A DNA stretch of 64,000 nucleotides from SZAS-103 sp038316385 (GTDB lineage Bacteria > Pseudomonadota > Gammaproteobacteria > Xanthomonadales > Xanthomonadaceae): NCBI GenBank assembly GCA_038316385.1, contig JBBQAN010000012.1:1-64000 (forward strand), written 5' to 3'. Position numbers and translations under genes: made by a program. The notes under the pieces were generated by a model, which was not told where the DNA came from, searched no databases, and saw only the letters and a list, made by a program, of their open reading frames with translations. Of this stretch, positions 17,133 to 29,968 are shown one piece after another. Within the stretch, counting starts at the first letter, position 1. Every line of letters begins with the position of its first letter.

Positions 17133-18257
17133 GTGACCCGACCTGGAATCCTCGCACTCGAAGACGGCACCGTATTCGAGGGCATTGCCGTGGGCGCGGA
17201 TGGCCAGAGCGTCGGCGAAGTGGTGTTCAACACGGCCATGACCGGCTATCAGGAAATCCTGACCGATCCGTCGTACGCGCGCCAACTGGTCACGCTCACC
17301 TATCCGCATGTCGGCAATACCGGCTGCACGAATGACGACGATGAAGCGCAACAAGTCTGGGCTGCCGGCCTGATCGTGCGTGATGTGCCGCGCCGGCCGA
17401 GCAACTGGCGCAGCCAAGTCGCACTGCCTGAATGGCTATCGGCGCGCGGCGTGGTGGCTTTGGCAGGAATCGATACCCGCAAATTGACGCGCTTGCTGCG
17501 CGATCGCGGCGCGCAAAACGCCTGCCTCGTGGCGGGCGAGGGCATCGACCGCGATCAGGCCATCGAAGCGGCGCGCAAATTCCCCGGCCTGAACGACATG
17601 GATCTTGCGCGGGTGGTCAGCACCACCGAAACCTACGCTTGGCTTGATGGGTCGCTTGATCTCGACAGTGGAACGTTTGTACGGACCGACGGTCGCTTCC
17701 ATGTGGTGGCTTACGATTTCGGCATCAAGCGCAACATTCTGCGCCTGCTGGCCGATCGCGGCTGCCGCATCACCGTGGTTCCGGCACAAACGCCCGCCGC
17801 GCACGTGTTCGCGCTCAACCCTGATGGCGTGTTCCTCTCCAATGGCCCCGGCGATCCCGCGCCTTGCGATTACGCCATTGCCGCGATTCGTGAATTCCTC
17901 GCCGCGAAAATCCCGCTGTTCGGCATCTGCCTCGGCCACCAGTTGATCGCGCTCGCGATTGGCGCGAAGACGATGAAGATGAAGTTCGGCCATCACGGCG
18001 GCAATCATCCGGTGCAGGATCTGCAGAGCAAGAGAGTAATGATTACCGCGCAGAACCACGGTTTTGCCGTCGATGAACCGACCTTGCCGGAAAACGTACG
18101 GGTCACCCACCGCTCGTTGTTCGACGGCAGCAACCAAGGTATCGAACTCACCGATGCACCCGCGTTTTCGTTCCAGGGTCATCCCGAGGCATCGCCGGGG
18201 CCGCACGATATCACGGGTTTGTTCGACCGTTTCATAGCGTTGATGGAGTCGCACTGA
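17133..18257 (+). CDS. carA: Carbamoyl-phosphate synthase small subunit CarA
   Basis: The 374-residue glutaminase subunit supplies ammonia to CarB for arginine and pyrimidine synthesis. The N-terminal domain starts VTRPGILALEDGTVFEG and includes FNTAMTGYQEILTDPSYARQ; the class I amidotransferase triad is Cys in FGICLGHQ and His/Glu in HPEASPGPHD. GTG at 17133 with AAGGCG upstream is chosen because the next ATG-free extension adds a non-conserved, Pro-rich stretch. carB starts one base after the carA stop. Confidence 0.96.
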   Translation: MTRPGILALEDGTVFEGIAVGADGQSVGEVVFNTAMTGYQEILTDPSYARQLVTLTYPHVGNTGCTNDDDEAQQVWAAGLIVRDVPRRPSNWRSQVALPEWLSARGVVALAGIDTRKLTRLLRDRGAQNACLVAGEGIDRDQAIEAARKFPGLNDMDLARVVSTTETYAWLDGSLDLDSGTFVRTDGRFHVVAYDFGIKRNILRLLADRGCRITVVPAQTPAAHVFALNPDGVFLSNGPGDPAPCDYAIAAIREFLAAKIPLFGICLGHQLIALAIGAKTMKMKFGHHGGNHPVQDLQSKRVMITAQNHGFAVDEPTLPENVRVTHRSLFDGSNQGIELTDAPAFSFQGHPEASPGPHDITGLFDRFIALMESH

Positions 18258-18258
18258 C

Positions 18259-21510
<3,252 letters not shown>

Positions 21511-21580
21511 CGGATCGCGAGGCACATCGATAGTACGATGTGTTGCACGATCGGCTACAACACCATCAAAGGGAATCGAT

Positions 21581-22057
21581 ATGCGGGTACCGTTGACCAT
21601 CAAGGGCGCGCAGCGTTTGCGCGGTGAACTCGAACGGCTGAAGTCGGTCGATCGGCCGCGGGTAATCGAGGCCATCGCCGAAGCGCGTGCGCATGGCGAC
21701 CTCAAGGAAAATGCGGAATACCATGCCGCGCGCGAGCAGCAGGGCTTCATCGAGGGCCGCATCAAGGAACTCGAAGGCACCTTGAGCAATGCGCAGTTGA
21801 TCGACGTAACCAACCTTAATGCGGGTTCGCGGGTCGTGTTCGGCGCCATCGTCGAGCTTGCCGATGTCGAAACCGATGATCGCCGCAAGTACCAGATCGT
21901 TGGCGACCTCGAAGCCGACATCAAGCAGAACCTGATCTCGATTTCCTCACCGATTTCGCGAGCGCTGATCGGCAAGCACGAAGGCGACATCATCACCATC
22001 GATGCGCCTGCTGGCAAAAGCGAGTTCGAGATCATCGGCGTCAGTTACGAAACCTGA
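21581..22057 (+). CDS. greA: Transcript cleavage factor GreA
   Basis: The 158-residue protein has the N-terminal coiled coil with the acidic tip used in the RNA polymerase channel (GDLKENAEYHAAREQQGFIE) and the C-terminal FKBP-like domain ending in GKSEFEIIGVSYE. GreA rescues backtracked polymerase by stimulating transcript cleavage. The start at 21581 gives the exact family length. It lies 70 bases after carB and 3 bases before rpfE. Confidence 0.97.
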   Translation: MRVPLTIKGAQRLRGELERLKSVDRPRVIEAIAEARAHGDLKENAEYHAAREQQGFIEGRIKELEGTLSNAQLIDVTNLNAGSRVVFGAIVELADVETDDRRKYQIVGDLEADIKQNLISISSPISRALIGKHEGDIITIDAPAGKSEFEIIGVSYET

Positions 22058-22060
22058 CGG

Positions 22061-23005
22061 ATGCCGCGCCTGACCCTGCTGCTGCCAGCCCGTTCGCGGT
22101 TTTGCGGCCAACCTCTGCCGCAGGCATTGGGACGTGTGCTGGCTCGCGCAGACAAGGTAGAAGGTGGCAGGACCGGCAGCAAGATGCAGTTGCAACGCCA
22201 CTTCGATGTGATTCCGAATTATTGCCCGGAAGCGCCGATCAATCGCCAGCTCGATGCGCGCGACGCCATCCACAACGCGTGGCTGCGCGCCGATCCGGCG
22301 TTTGTGCAGGTCGATATCAATGGCGGCCGGATGATGGCTTGCGGCGAACTGGGCTTGTCGATGGCCGACTGCGAAGCCTTGCTGGCGCCGTTGAAGCCGC
22401 TGTTCGGCGACGAAGGCTTTCCGATCTCTGCGCCAGTGCCGCAGCGCTGGTACCTGATGTTGCCGCGCGAATCGAAATTCCCGACATTTCCGACGCCCGA
22501 TGACGTGCTCGGCGACAACCTTGAGCCCCATTTGCCGACGGGCGATCTCGGCCGGCGCTGGCGGCGATTGCTCAACGAAACCCAAATCATTTTACACAAC
22601 CACCCATTGAATGCGCAGCGTATTCGGCGCGGCTTGCCGCCAGTGAACTCGCTGTGGTTCTGGGGCGGAGGAGTGTTACCGGACTTCGTGCGGAGCGACT
22701 ATGCGTTCGTGTTCGGCGAAGACATGCTGCTGAAAGGTCTGTGCGATCTTGCGAAGCTTCCGGCGCGCCCGGTTCCTGTCGCATGGTCGGCCACGCTGCG
22801 CGAAGGCAACGCGCTGATCGACCTGCGTACGTTGCGTGATGTGTCGATGCTCGCCCGCGATTGGGTGCTGCCGGCGACTGCCGCGTTGCGCGGCGACGAT
22901 CGCCTGCAACTCGATTTCGCGGACGGTAGCGGTTTCACCATCATGCGTCCGCAGCGTTGGCGTTTCTGGCGGCGTGCCATACCGCAGCTGGCGCAACCAG
23001 ATTGA
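22061..23005 (+). CDS. rpfE: RpfE-like protein
   Basis: The 314-residue protein lies between greA and recJ exactly where Xanthomonas carries rpfE, and is assigned on that position plus general features (VDINGGRMMACGELGLSMAD, RWYLMLPRESKFPTFPTPDD, NSLWFWGGGVLPDF). Such proteins are often annotated as cofactor-independent phosphoglycerate mutase-like, yet no complete metal-binding catalytic set is visible, so the enzymatic role is doubtful. In Xanthomonas, rpfE has minor effects on extracellular enzymes and polysaccharide. It begins 3 bases after the greA stop and ends 8 bases before recJ. Confidence 0.75.
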   Translation: MPRLTLLLPARSRFCGQPLPQALGRVLARADKVEGGRTGSKMQLQRHFDVIPNYCPEAPINRQLDARDAIHNAWLRADPAFVQVDINGGRMMACGELGLSMADCEALLAPLKPLFGDEGFPISAPVPQRWYLMLPRESKFPTFPTPDDVLGDNLEPHLPTGDLGRRWRRLLNETQIILHNHPLNAQRIRRGLPPVNSLWFWGGGVLPDFVRSDYAFVFGEDMLLKGLCDLAKLPARPVPVAWSATLREGNALIDLRTLRDVSMLARDWVLPATAALRGDDRLQLDFADGSGFTIMRPQRWRFWRRAIPQLAQPD

Positions 23006-23013
23006 CTAGTCGT

Positions 23014-24735
23014 GTGAACCCACCGCATATCGTCCGTCGCATCGTGCCGCTACTTGGCGAATGGCCCGAGCATGTTCCATGGGTGCTACGCCGCATCTAT
23101 GCGGCGCGCGGCGTCACCACATTCGCTGAAAGCCAACCGCGGCTCGCCGATTTGTTGAATCCAAACGCGCTAGGCGGCATCGACCAAGCGTCTGAACTGC
23201 TGGCCGATGCGATTCGTCGGCAACGCCATATCGTGATCGTCGGCGACTTCGATTGCGATGGCGCGACGGGAACGGCCGTCGGCGTGCGTGGATTGCGCAT
23301 GCTCGGTGCGCATCGCGTGAGCTTCCAGGTGCCGCATCGCGTGCTGCATGGTTACGGTTTGACAGCCGCGCTAGTCGAGGTCATGCGCCCACTGCAACCG
23401 GACCTGATCGTTACAGTCGACAACGGCATCGCTTCGCATGCGGGAGTGGCGGCCGCGAAAGCACTCGGTTGGGATGTGCTGGTGACCGATCATCACCTGT
23501 CCGGCGCAACGCTGCCGATGGCCGATGCGATCGTGAATCCCAATTGTCCTGGCGACACATTCCAGAGTAAATCGTTGGCGGGCGTCGGCGTGTTGTTCTA
23601 TTTGCTGCTCGCGACAAGGCGACGTTTGAACCTCGATCCGCAACCCGATCTGTCCGTATTGCTCGATCTCGTTGCGGTCGGCACCGTCGCCGACATGGTG
23701 CCTTTGGATGCGAACAATCGCATCCTCGTCTCCGCCGGTTTGCGGCGCATGCGCGCTGGGCAATGCCAACCGGGTTTGCGCGCGCTGGCTGATGTCGCCG
23801 GACGCAAGCTGGAAAAACTCAACGCCAGCGACATCGGCTTTTCCATCGGGCCACGGATCAACGCGGCCGGTCGGCTGGAGGACATGGCGATCGGCATTGA
23901 ATGCCTGCTCACCGACGACGCAACGCAAGCAGCCGAACTCGCGCACACGCTCGATGCGATCAATGGCGAGCGCCGTGGCGTGCAGCAGGTGATGCTCGAC
24001 GAAGCAGAACAAATCGTGGCAAGGGCAGGGCAAGCGGACGATACCGCTGCCATCTGCGTGTTCGATCCCGAATGGCACCCTGGTGTCATAGGGCTGGTCG
24101 CATCGAAGTTGAAAGAGAAGTTGCATCGGCCTGTGATCGCGTTTTCGTTGTCGGAACCTGGCAGCAAAGAACTGCGCGGCTCAGCGCGCTCCATTCCGGG
24201 GTTCCATGTCCGCGATGCATTGGCTGCGGTGGATGCTATGCAGCCGGGACTGATAGATCGCTTTGGCGGACACGCGATGGCAGCGGGCTTGAGCATGCGG
24301 CGCGATCGGTTGGATGCTTTCATCGCCGCATTCAAGTCGTATGCGGAAAGCACATTGGATCCGGCGCTTCTGCGCCGTGAATTGATCAGCGATGGTCCGC
24401 TCGACGCCGACGAAATGACCTATATGCTCGCGCAATCGCTGCGCGATGCAGGCCCGTGGGGACAAGGATTTCCGGAGCCATTATTCGATGACGTGTTCGA
24501 TGTGCTCGACTATCGCCAAGTCGGGCATGGCCATCTCAAACTTACGCTGCGGCAGGATGTGGCAACATCGCCCGTCGCGGCAATCCACTTCGGTGGATGG
24601 ACTGGCGCTCCGCTGCCAGCGCGCATTCGCGTGGCCTACCATCTCGAACCTGACGATTACCGAGATCGCTCCGGCGTACAATTGCTGATTCGCCATCTCG
24701 AATCATCTGGTGAGGCAAACGATGCGCTCTGCTAA
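23014..24735 (+). CDS. recJ: Single-stranded-DNA exonuclease RecJ
   Basis: The 573-residue DHH-family nuclease degrades single-stranded DNA 5' to 3' in recombination and mismatch repair. Metal-binding motifs appear in order: DFDCDGATGTA, VDNG, DHHLSGA (the DHH motif) and GGHAMAAGLS in the DHHA1 domain; the C-terminal OB-fold follows. The GTG at 23014 is used; a TTG at 23002 is possible. prfB follows after 33 bases. The order rpfE-recJ-prfB-lysS matches Xanthomonas. Confidence 0.96.
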   Translation: MNPPHIVRRIVPLLGEWPEHVPWVLRRIYAARGVTTFAESQPRLADLLNPNALGGIDQASELLADAIRRQRHIVIVGDFDCDGATGTAVGVRGLRMLGAHRVSFQVPHRVLHGYGLTAALVEVMRPLQPDLIVTVDNGIASHAGVAAAKALGWDVLVTDHHLSGATLPMADAIVNPNCPGDTFQSKSLAGVGVLFYLLLATRRRLNLDPQPDLSVLLDLVAVGTVADMVPLDANNRILVSAGLRRMRAGQCQPGLRALADVAGRKLEKLNASDIGFSIGPRINAAGRLEDMAIGIECLLTDDATQAAELAHTLDAINGERRGVQQVMLDEAEQIVARAGQADDTAAICVFDPEWHPGVIGLVASKLKEKLHRPVIAFSLSEPGSKELRGSARSIPGFHVRDALAAVDAMQPGLIDRFGGHAMAAGLSMRRDRLDAFIAAFKSYAESTLDPALLRRELISDGPLDADEMTYMLAQSLRDAGPWGQGFPEPLFDDVFDVLDYRQVGHGHLKLTLRQDVATSPVAAIHFGGWTGAPLPARIRVAYHLEPDDYRDRSGVQLLIRHLESSGEANDALC

Positions 24736-24768
24736 CATGCACGACCTTTTCATCATCTCCCGCGTCCC

Positions 24769-25897
24769 ATGATCGAGCTCAATCCAGTCCGTTTTCATAT
24801 TGCCGATCTGCGAGCCCGACTGCTGTCGCTCCGGGGGTATCTTTGACTTCGACACCAAGGTTGAACGTCTCGAAGAAGTAAGCCGCGAACTCGAAAATTC
24901 CGACATCTGGAATGTGCCAGAACGCGCGCAAGCGCTCGGCAAGGAACGCGCCGACCTCGACAAGGTCGTCGGCGGCATCCGCAGCATCGATGACGGCCTC
25001 AACGGTGCAGCCGAATTGCTCGATCTCGCCGAATCCGAACAGGACGAAGAGACTGCAGCCGCTGTCGTCGTCGATGTCGATGCCTATGCGCGCCTCGTCG
25101 AGTCGCTCGAATTCCGTCGCATGTTCTCCGGAAAGCTCGATTCGGCGAATGCATTCGTGGACGTGCAGGCCGGTGCCGGCGGCACCGAGGCGCAGGACTG
25201 GGCCGAGATGCTGCTGCGGATGTATTTGCGCTGGTGTGAATCGCGCGGATGGAAAACGGAGCTGATGGAAGCGAGTGCTGGTGATGTCGCCGGCATCAAG
25301 TCGGCCACGTTCCGCGTCGAAGGTGATTACGCCTACGGCTGGCTCAAGACCGAGATCGGCGTGCATCGCCTCGTGCGCAAGTCGCCGTTCGATTCGGACA
25401 ATCGTCGGCACACCAGTTTTACGTCGGTGTTCGTGTCGCCAGAAGTGGACGACGACATCGAGATCGACATCAATCCTGCCGATCTGCGTACTGATGTCTA
25501 TCGATCTTCGGGCGCTGGCGGCCAGCATGTCAACAAGACCGAGTCGGCGGTGCGCATCACCCATATTCCGACGAACACAGTCGCTGCGTGCCAGAACGGC
25601 CGCAGCCAGCATCAGAATCGCGATACCGCGATGAAAATGCTGAAAGCCAAGTTGTACGAACTGGAAATCCAGAAACGCAACACCGAGCGCGACGCACTGG
25701 AAGCGACCAAGTCCGACATTGGCTGGGGCAGCCAGATCCGCAATTACGTGCTCGACCAGTCGCGGATCAAGGATCTGCGCACCGGCATTGAGCGCAGCGA
25801 CACGCAGAAGGTGCTGGATGGCGATCTCGACGAATTTGTTGAGGCGAGCCTGAAATCGGGGCTTGAGGCTGGCTCCAAGCGTTCCGATGCAGCGTGA
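24769..25897 (+). CDS. prfB: Peptide chain release factor 2, expressed through a programmed +1 frameshift
   Basis: Translation begins at ATG 24769 and meets an in-frame TGA after 25 codons (24844-24846). Shifting +1 at CTT-TGA-C continues as DFDTKVERLEEVSRELENSD for 350 more residues, 375 in total. RF2 features are all present: the SPF anticodon-like tripeptide (KSPFDSDNRRHTSF) and the catalytic GGQ (SGAGGQHVNKTES). RF2 terminates at TGA and TAA, so low RF2 lets the ribosome shift and make more. It is upstream of lysS by 69 bases. Confidence 0.97.
24833..24847 (+). promoter_or_regulatory. prfB programmed frameshift site
   Basis: The sequence GGGGGTATCTTTGAC has the internal Shine-Dalgarno-like G run three bases before CTT, the slippery CTT codon, the UGA stop and the C that weakens termination. 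This is the conserved bacterial prfB autoregulatory element. Confidence 0.97.
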
Positions 25898-25966
25898 GCA
25901 TGGCAACGCGCTTTGTGTACGCTGGATGATGATCGTGCGCAAAACGCACGCTACAAGAGCGAGACG

Positions 25967-27475
25967 ATGAGCGACGAAATCGAGACTCCGCACGACGAAA
26001 ACAAGCTGATCGCCGAACGCCGCGCGAAACTTGGCGCATTGCGCGAATCGGGCATCGCGTATCCGAACGATGCGCGGCGCGCTGATTACGCTGGCGACTT
26101 GCAAACCGAATTTGCCGATGTCGAATTATGGAATGCTGACGCGATCGACAAAGCCGGATGTCGGGTGCGCGTGGCCGGGCGATTGATGGCCAAGCGCATC
26201 ATGGGCAAGGCTAGCTTCGCGCAGATCCAGGATATGAGTGGGCGCGTGCAGATGTTTCTGCAAGCATCGACGCTTGGCGATGCCTACGAAGCGTTCAAGG
26301 GCTGGGACGTCGGCGATATCATCGCTGCCGAGGGCGTGCTGATGCGCACGAAAACTGGCGAGTTGTCGATCCGTTGCGACGTCCTGCGCTTGCTGACGAA
26401 ATCGCTGCGTCCGTTGCCGGACAAGTGGCATGGGCTTGCCGATGTCGAACAGCGCTATCGCCAGCGTTATGTCGATCTGATCGTGACGCCGGAAGCGCGC
26501 GATGTATTCGTCAAGCGTTCGCGCATCATCGGCGCGATCCGACGCTGGCTGGATGCGCGACGCTTCCTCGAAGTCGAAACGCCGATGATGCATTACATTC
26601 CCGGCGGTGCGACCGCAAAACCGTTCGCGACGCATCACAACGCACTTGATCTCGATTTGTACCTGCGCGTAGCACCTGAGTTGTATCTCAAGCGTCTCGT
26701 CGTCGGCGGCTTCGAGCGCGTGTACGAGATCAACCGCAACTTCCGCAACGAAGGCGTGTCCACGCGACACAATCCCGAGTTCACGATGCTGGAGTTGTAC
26801 GAGGCTTACGTCGCTTACGGCGAAGTGATGGATCTCACTGAAACGCTGATCCGCGATGTTGCCATTGAGGCGATCGGCACAACGCAGATGCACTGGGATG
26901 GCGCCGACATCGATCTCGCGCCGGCATTCCGCCGCTGGAAGCTCGAAGAAGCCGTACGCGAAATGAATCCGGAAATCAGCGTTGCCGATTGCAGGAATCG
27001 CGTTGCGCTCGCAGCGCACTGCGCACGATTGAAAGTGGCAGCGAAAGATGGCTACGGCTGGGGAAAACTGCTGCTGGAGATCTTCGAGAAAACAGTCGAA
27101 AGCAAGCTGACGCAACCGACTTTCATCACCCATTATCCGGTCGAAGTCTCGCCGCTCGCGCGCGAATCCGATACGGAAGCGGGCATTACCGATCGCTTCG
27201 AGCTGTTCGTCGGCGGCAAGGAACTCGCGAACGGATTTTCCGAACTCAACGATCCTGAAGACCAAGCCGCACGTTTCCAGGCGCAGGTCGCGGCGATGCA
27301 GGGTGGCGATGATGAGGCGATGCACTTCGATGCCGACTACATCCGTGCGCTCGAAGTTGGATTGCCGCCGACCGGTGGCCTCGGTGTGGGCATCGACCGT
27401 CTGGTGATGCTGTTGACGGGTTCGTCATCGATCCGCGATGTGTTGCTGTTTCCCTACATGCGGCCGGAAACCTGA
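25967..27475 (+). CDS. lysS: Lysyl-tRNA synthetase (class II)
   Basis: The 502-residue class II synthetase has an N-terminal OB-fold for the anticodon (VRVAGRLMAKRIMGKASFAQ), motif 2 (FRNEGVSTRHNPEF) and motif 3 (GGLGVGIDRLVMLLTG). It charges tRNA-Lys. The start at 25967 (MSDEIETPHDENKL) matches family starts. It converges with rpfB across only 84 bases; in Xanthomonas the rpfG-rpfC-rpfF signalling genes occupy this spot. Confidence 0.97.
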   Translation: MSDEIETPHDENKLIAERRAKLGALRESGIAYPNDARRADYAGDLQTEFADVELWNADAIDKAGCRVRVAGRLMAKRIMGKASFAQIQDMSGRVQMFLQASTLGDAYEAFKGWDVGDIIAAEGVLMRTKTGELSIRCDVLRLLTKSLRPLPDKWHGLADVEQRYRQRYVDLIVTPEARDVFVKRSRIIGAIRRWLDARRFLEVETPMMHYIPGGATAKPFATHHNALDLDLYLRVAPELYLKRLVVGGFERVYEINRNFRNEGVSTRHNPEFTMLELYEAYVAYGEVMDLTETLIRDVAIEAIGTTQMHWDGADIDLAPAFRRWKLEEAVREMNPEISVADCRNRVALAAHCARLKVAAKDGYGWGKLLLEIFEKTVESKLTQPTFITHYPVEVSPLARESDTEAGITDRFELFVGGKELANGFSELNDPEDQAARFQAQVAAMQGGDDEAMHFDADYIRALEVGLPPTGGLGVGIDRLVMLLTGSSSIRDVLLFPYMRPET

Positions 27476-27558
27476 GCTCGAATTGCGGTGGCATCGGCGA
27501 CTCTGAAACGAAAGCGGATCGCGTGTGCGAGCCCCTTGCTTGACAAGCAGCCAGTTAA

Positions 27559-29250
27559 CTATGGATTTGCAGCGCCGGGAGCCGGCGGGTCGCGCAGTTC
27601 GCGGCGCAGGATTTTGCCAACGTTCGTCTTTGGCAAATCGGTGCGGAACTCGACGACCCTCGGCAACTTGTAGCCGGTGAGGTATTCCTTGCAGTAGGCT
27701 TTCACCGCTTCGGCAGTGAGTGATGGATCCTTTTTCACGATCACGACCTTCACCGCTTCGCCGGACTTCTCGTCCGGCACGCCGACCGCAGCAACTTCCA
27801 GCACGCCGGGCATCTGCGCGATCACGTCCTCGACTTCGTTCGGATACACGTTGAAACCGGAAACGAGGATCATGTCCTTCTTGCGATCGACCAGGAAGAA
27901 GTAGCCGCGCTCGTCCATGCGCGCCATGTCGCCGGTGCGCAGCCAGCCTTCGATGTCGATCGCCTTGTCGGTTTCTTCGGGGCGCTGCCAGTAACCCAGC
28001 ATGACCTGCGGGCCCTTGATGCACAGCTCGCCGACTTCGCCGGTGGGCAATACCCTCCCTTCTTCGTCTTTCACGCAGGCGTCGGTGGACGGGACCGGCA
28101 TGCCGATCGATCCGTTGTATTCCTTCATGTCCAGCGGATTGATGCAGGCCGCAGGCGATGTTTCGGTCAGGCCATAGGCTTCGACGAGCGTGCAGCCGGT
28201 CACTTTTTTCCAGCGCTCGGCGACTGCGCGCTGCACCGCCATGCCGCCGCCGAGGGTCATGTGCAATTTCGAAAAATCGAGTTGATCGAAGCCCGGCGTA
28301 TTCAGCAATCCGTTGAACAGCGTGTTGACACCAGTAATGCAGGTGAAGCCGCTCGTCTTCAGTTCGCGCACGAAGCCCGGCATGTCGCGCGGATTGGTGA
28401 TCAGATGGTTCAATCCACCGAGCTTCATGAAGATCAGGCAGTTCGCCGACAGTGAAAAGATGTGGTACAGCGGCAGCGCGGTGATGATGACTTCCTGGCC
28501 CGGCCGGAGCTGCGCGCCGATCCATGAACCGGCCTGCTGCATGTTCGCGACGAGGTTGCGGTGGGTCAGCATCGCGCCCTTGGACACGCCGGTGGTGCCG
28601 CCGGTGTATTGCAGGAACGCGATGTCAGCCGGTTCGATCGCGATCGTCGGCAGGTTGCGTCGGCCGCCCCGCCGCAGCGCTTCGTCGAAACGGATCGCAC
28701 CGGGAATCGAATAGGGCGGAATCTGTTTCTTGATGTACTTGAGCACAAAGTTGATGATCATTCCCTTCGGGAACTTCAACTGGTCGCCGATGCCGGTCGT
28801 GATGACCTGCTTGATGTCAGAGTCGGCCAGCACTTCGGCCACGGTTTTGGCGAAGTTGTCCACCACCACGATCGCCACCGCGCCGGAATCCTTGAGTTGG
28901 TGGCGCAGTTCGCGAGGCGTGTAGAGTGGGTTGACGTTCACCACGATCAGCCCGGCGCGCAGCGCGCCCATGATCGCGATCGGATACTGCAACAGGTTCG
29001 GCATCATGATCGCGATGCGGTCGCCTTTCTTGAGCTTGAGATCCATCGCCAGGTAAGCGGCGAATTGGCTGCTCATCCGGTCCAGATCGCCGTAGGTCAG
29101 CGTCGTCCCGAAATTGCGGAACGCCGGCCTCTCGCGGAAGCGCTGACAGGAGGATTCGAGCACTGCGACGATCGATTTGAATTCATCGAGATTGATTTCA
29201 GGCGCGACCCCCGCAGGGTAATTGTCCAGCCATGGACGCGTATCGCTCAT
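27559..29250 (-). CDS. rpfB: Long-chain acyl-CoA ligase RpfB (FadD-like)
   Basis: The 563-residue AMP-forming ligase starts at 29250 behind GGGAG. It has the P-loop motif LQYTGGTTGVSKGAML, the YGLTETSP segment and the hinge/motif VDRKKDMILVSGFNVYPNEVE, and ends in the lysine-bearing LPKTNVGKILRRELRD. It activates free fatty acids to CoA thioesters. In Xanthomonas the same gene, rpfB, turns over DSF-family quorum signals and adjoins rpfF. Here rpfF is missing, so fatty-acid activation is the safer role. Confidence 0.93.
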   Translation of the reverse strand: MSDTRPWLDNYPAGVAPEINLDEFKSIVAVLESSCQRFRERPAFRNFGTTLTYGDLDRMSSQFAAYLAMDLKLKKGDRIAIMMPNLLQYPIAIMGALRAGLIVVNVNPLYTPRELRHQLKDSGAVAIVVVDNFAKTVAEVLADSDIKQVITTGIGDQLKFPKGMIINFVLKYIKKQIPPYSIPGAIRFDEALRRGGRRNLPTIAIEPADIAFLQYTGGTTGVSKGAMLTHRNLVANMQQAGSWIGAQLRPGQEVIITALPLYHIFSLSANCLIFMKLGGLNHLITNPRDMPGFVRELKTSGFTCITGVNTLFNGLLNTPGFDQLDFSKLHMTLGGGMAVQRAVAERWKKVTGCTLVEAYGLTETSPAACINPLDMKEYNGSIGMPVPSTDACVKDEEGRVLPTGEVGELCIKGPQVMLGYWQRPEETDKAIDIEGWLRTGDMARMDERGYFFLVDRKKDMILVSGFNVYPNEVEDVIAQMPGVLEVAAVGVPDEKSGEAVKVVIVKKDPSLTAEAVKAYCKEYLTGYKLPRVVEFRTDLPKTNVGKILRRELRDPPAPGAANP

Positions 29251-29454
29251 GCCCTGTCTCCCGAAGTGAATGCAGTGGCTGCGCGTTGCAGCGACGTTTC
29301 GCCCGATTGGAACACAGGCCCACAAGGCTGGCAACACGGTGGCGCATGCGGCGTGACGTCCGTCGCAGCAATGTGCCGGAATGCGTGGAACCTTATGCCG
29401 GCTTGGTTCACAGTGGCGATGACAGACGGCCACCGAAGGCTGCTGAGAACTGCG

Positions 29455-29943
29455 ATGCAACACATGCGCTATCGATGCAATGCATGGATCGGATTTGCTG
29501 CATGGACGCTGACCGCGTGTGTGCTGGTTTCGATAGCTGGCTGTCGTCGCACGCCGGCCGAGCAGGCGATCCGCGAATCCATCGCGGCGATACAGAAGGC
29601 CGGCGAAGCGCACGACGTGAGCGCGGTGATCGCGCCGTTGGCGGACGATTTCGTCGGCCAAGGCGAAGACAAAAGCGAAACCCTCGACCGCAAAAGTTTC
29701 CAGCGCTACCTCACGCTCGTGCAGATGCGCGAGGGCGGAGCGATTCATTCCACGCTCGGCCCGATCACCGTCGCATTGCAAGGCAGTGACCGTGCAACTG
29801 CCGACTTCACCGCTGTGATTACCGGCGGAGCAGGGCTGCTGCCCGACGGTCAGGTCGAACAGATTCGCACCGGGTGGCGGCTACATGGAAGCAAGTGGGA
29901 GATGATTTCGGCTGAGTGGAAGGAAGGGATCGCGGGCAAGTGA
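29455..29943 (+). CDS. Putative lipoprotein with a nuclear-transport-factor-2-like fold
   Basis: The 162-residue protein starts near 29455 (29419 and 29464 are alternatives). It carries a signal peptide and lipobox SIAGC, giving a lipidated Cys at about residue 30. The mature part (AIRESIAAIQKAGEAHDVSA, LADDFVGQGEDKSETLDRKS, TGWRLHGSKWEMISAEWKEG) has the length and pattern of NTF2/SnoaL-like domains. Function unknown. It is divergent from rpfB by about 200 bases and converges on acnA, leaving only 25 bases between stops. Confidence 0.75.
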   Translation: MQHMRYRCNAWIGFAAWTLTACVLVSIAGCRRTPAEQAIRESIAAIQKAGEAHDVSAVIAPLADDFVGQGEDKSETLDRKSFQRYLTLVQMREGGAIHSTLGPITVALQGSDRATADFTAVITGGAGLLPDGQVEQIRTGWRLHGSKWEMISAEWKEGIAGK

Positions 29944-29968
29944 TTTGAGTATTAATCATTACAAGAAG

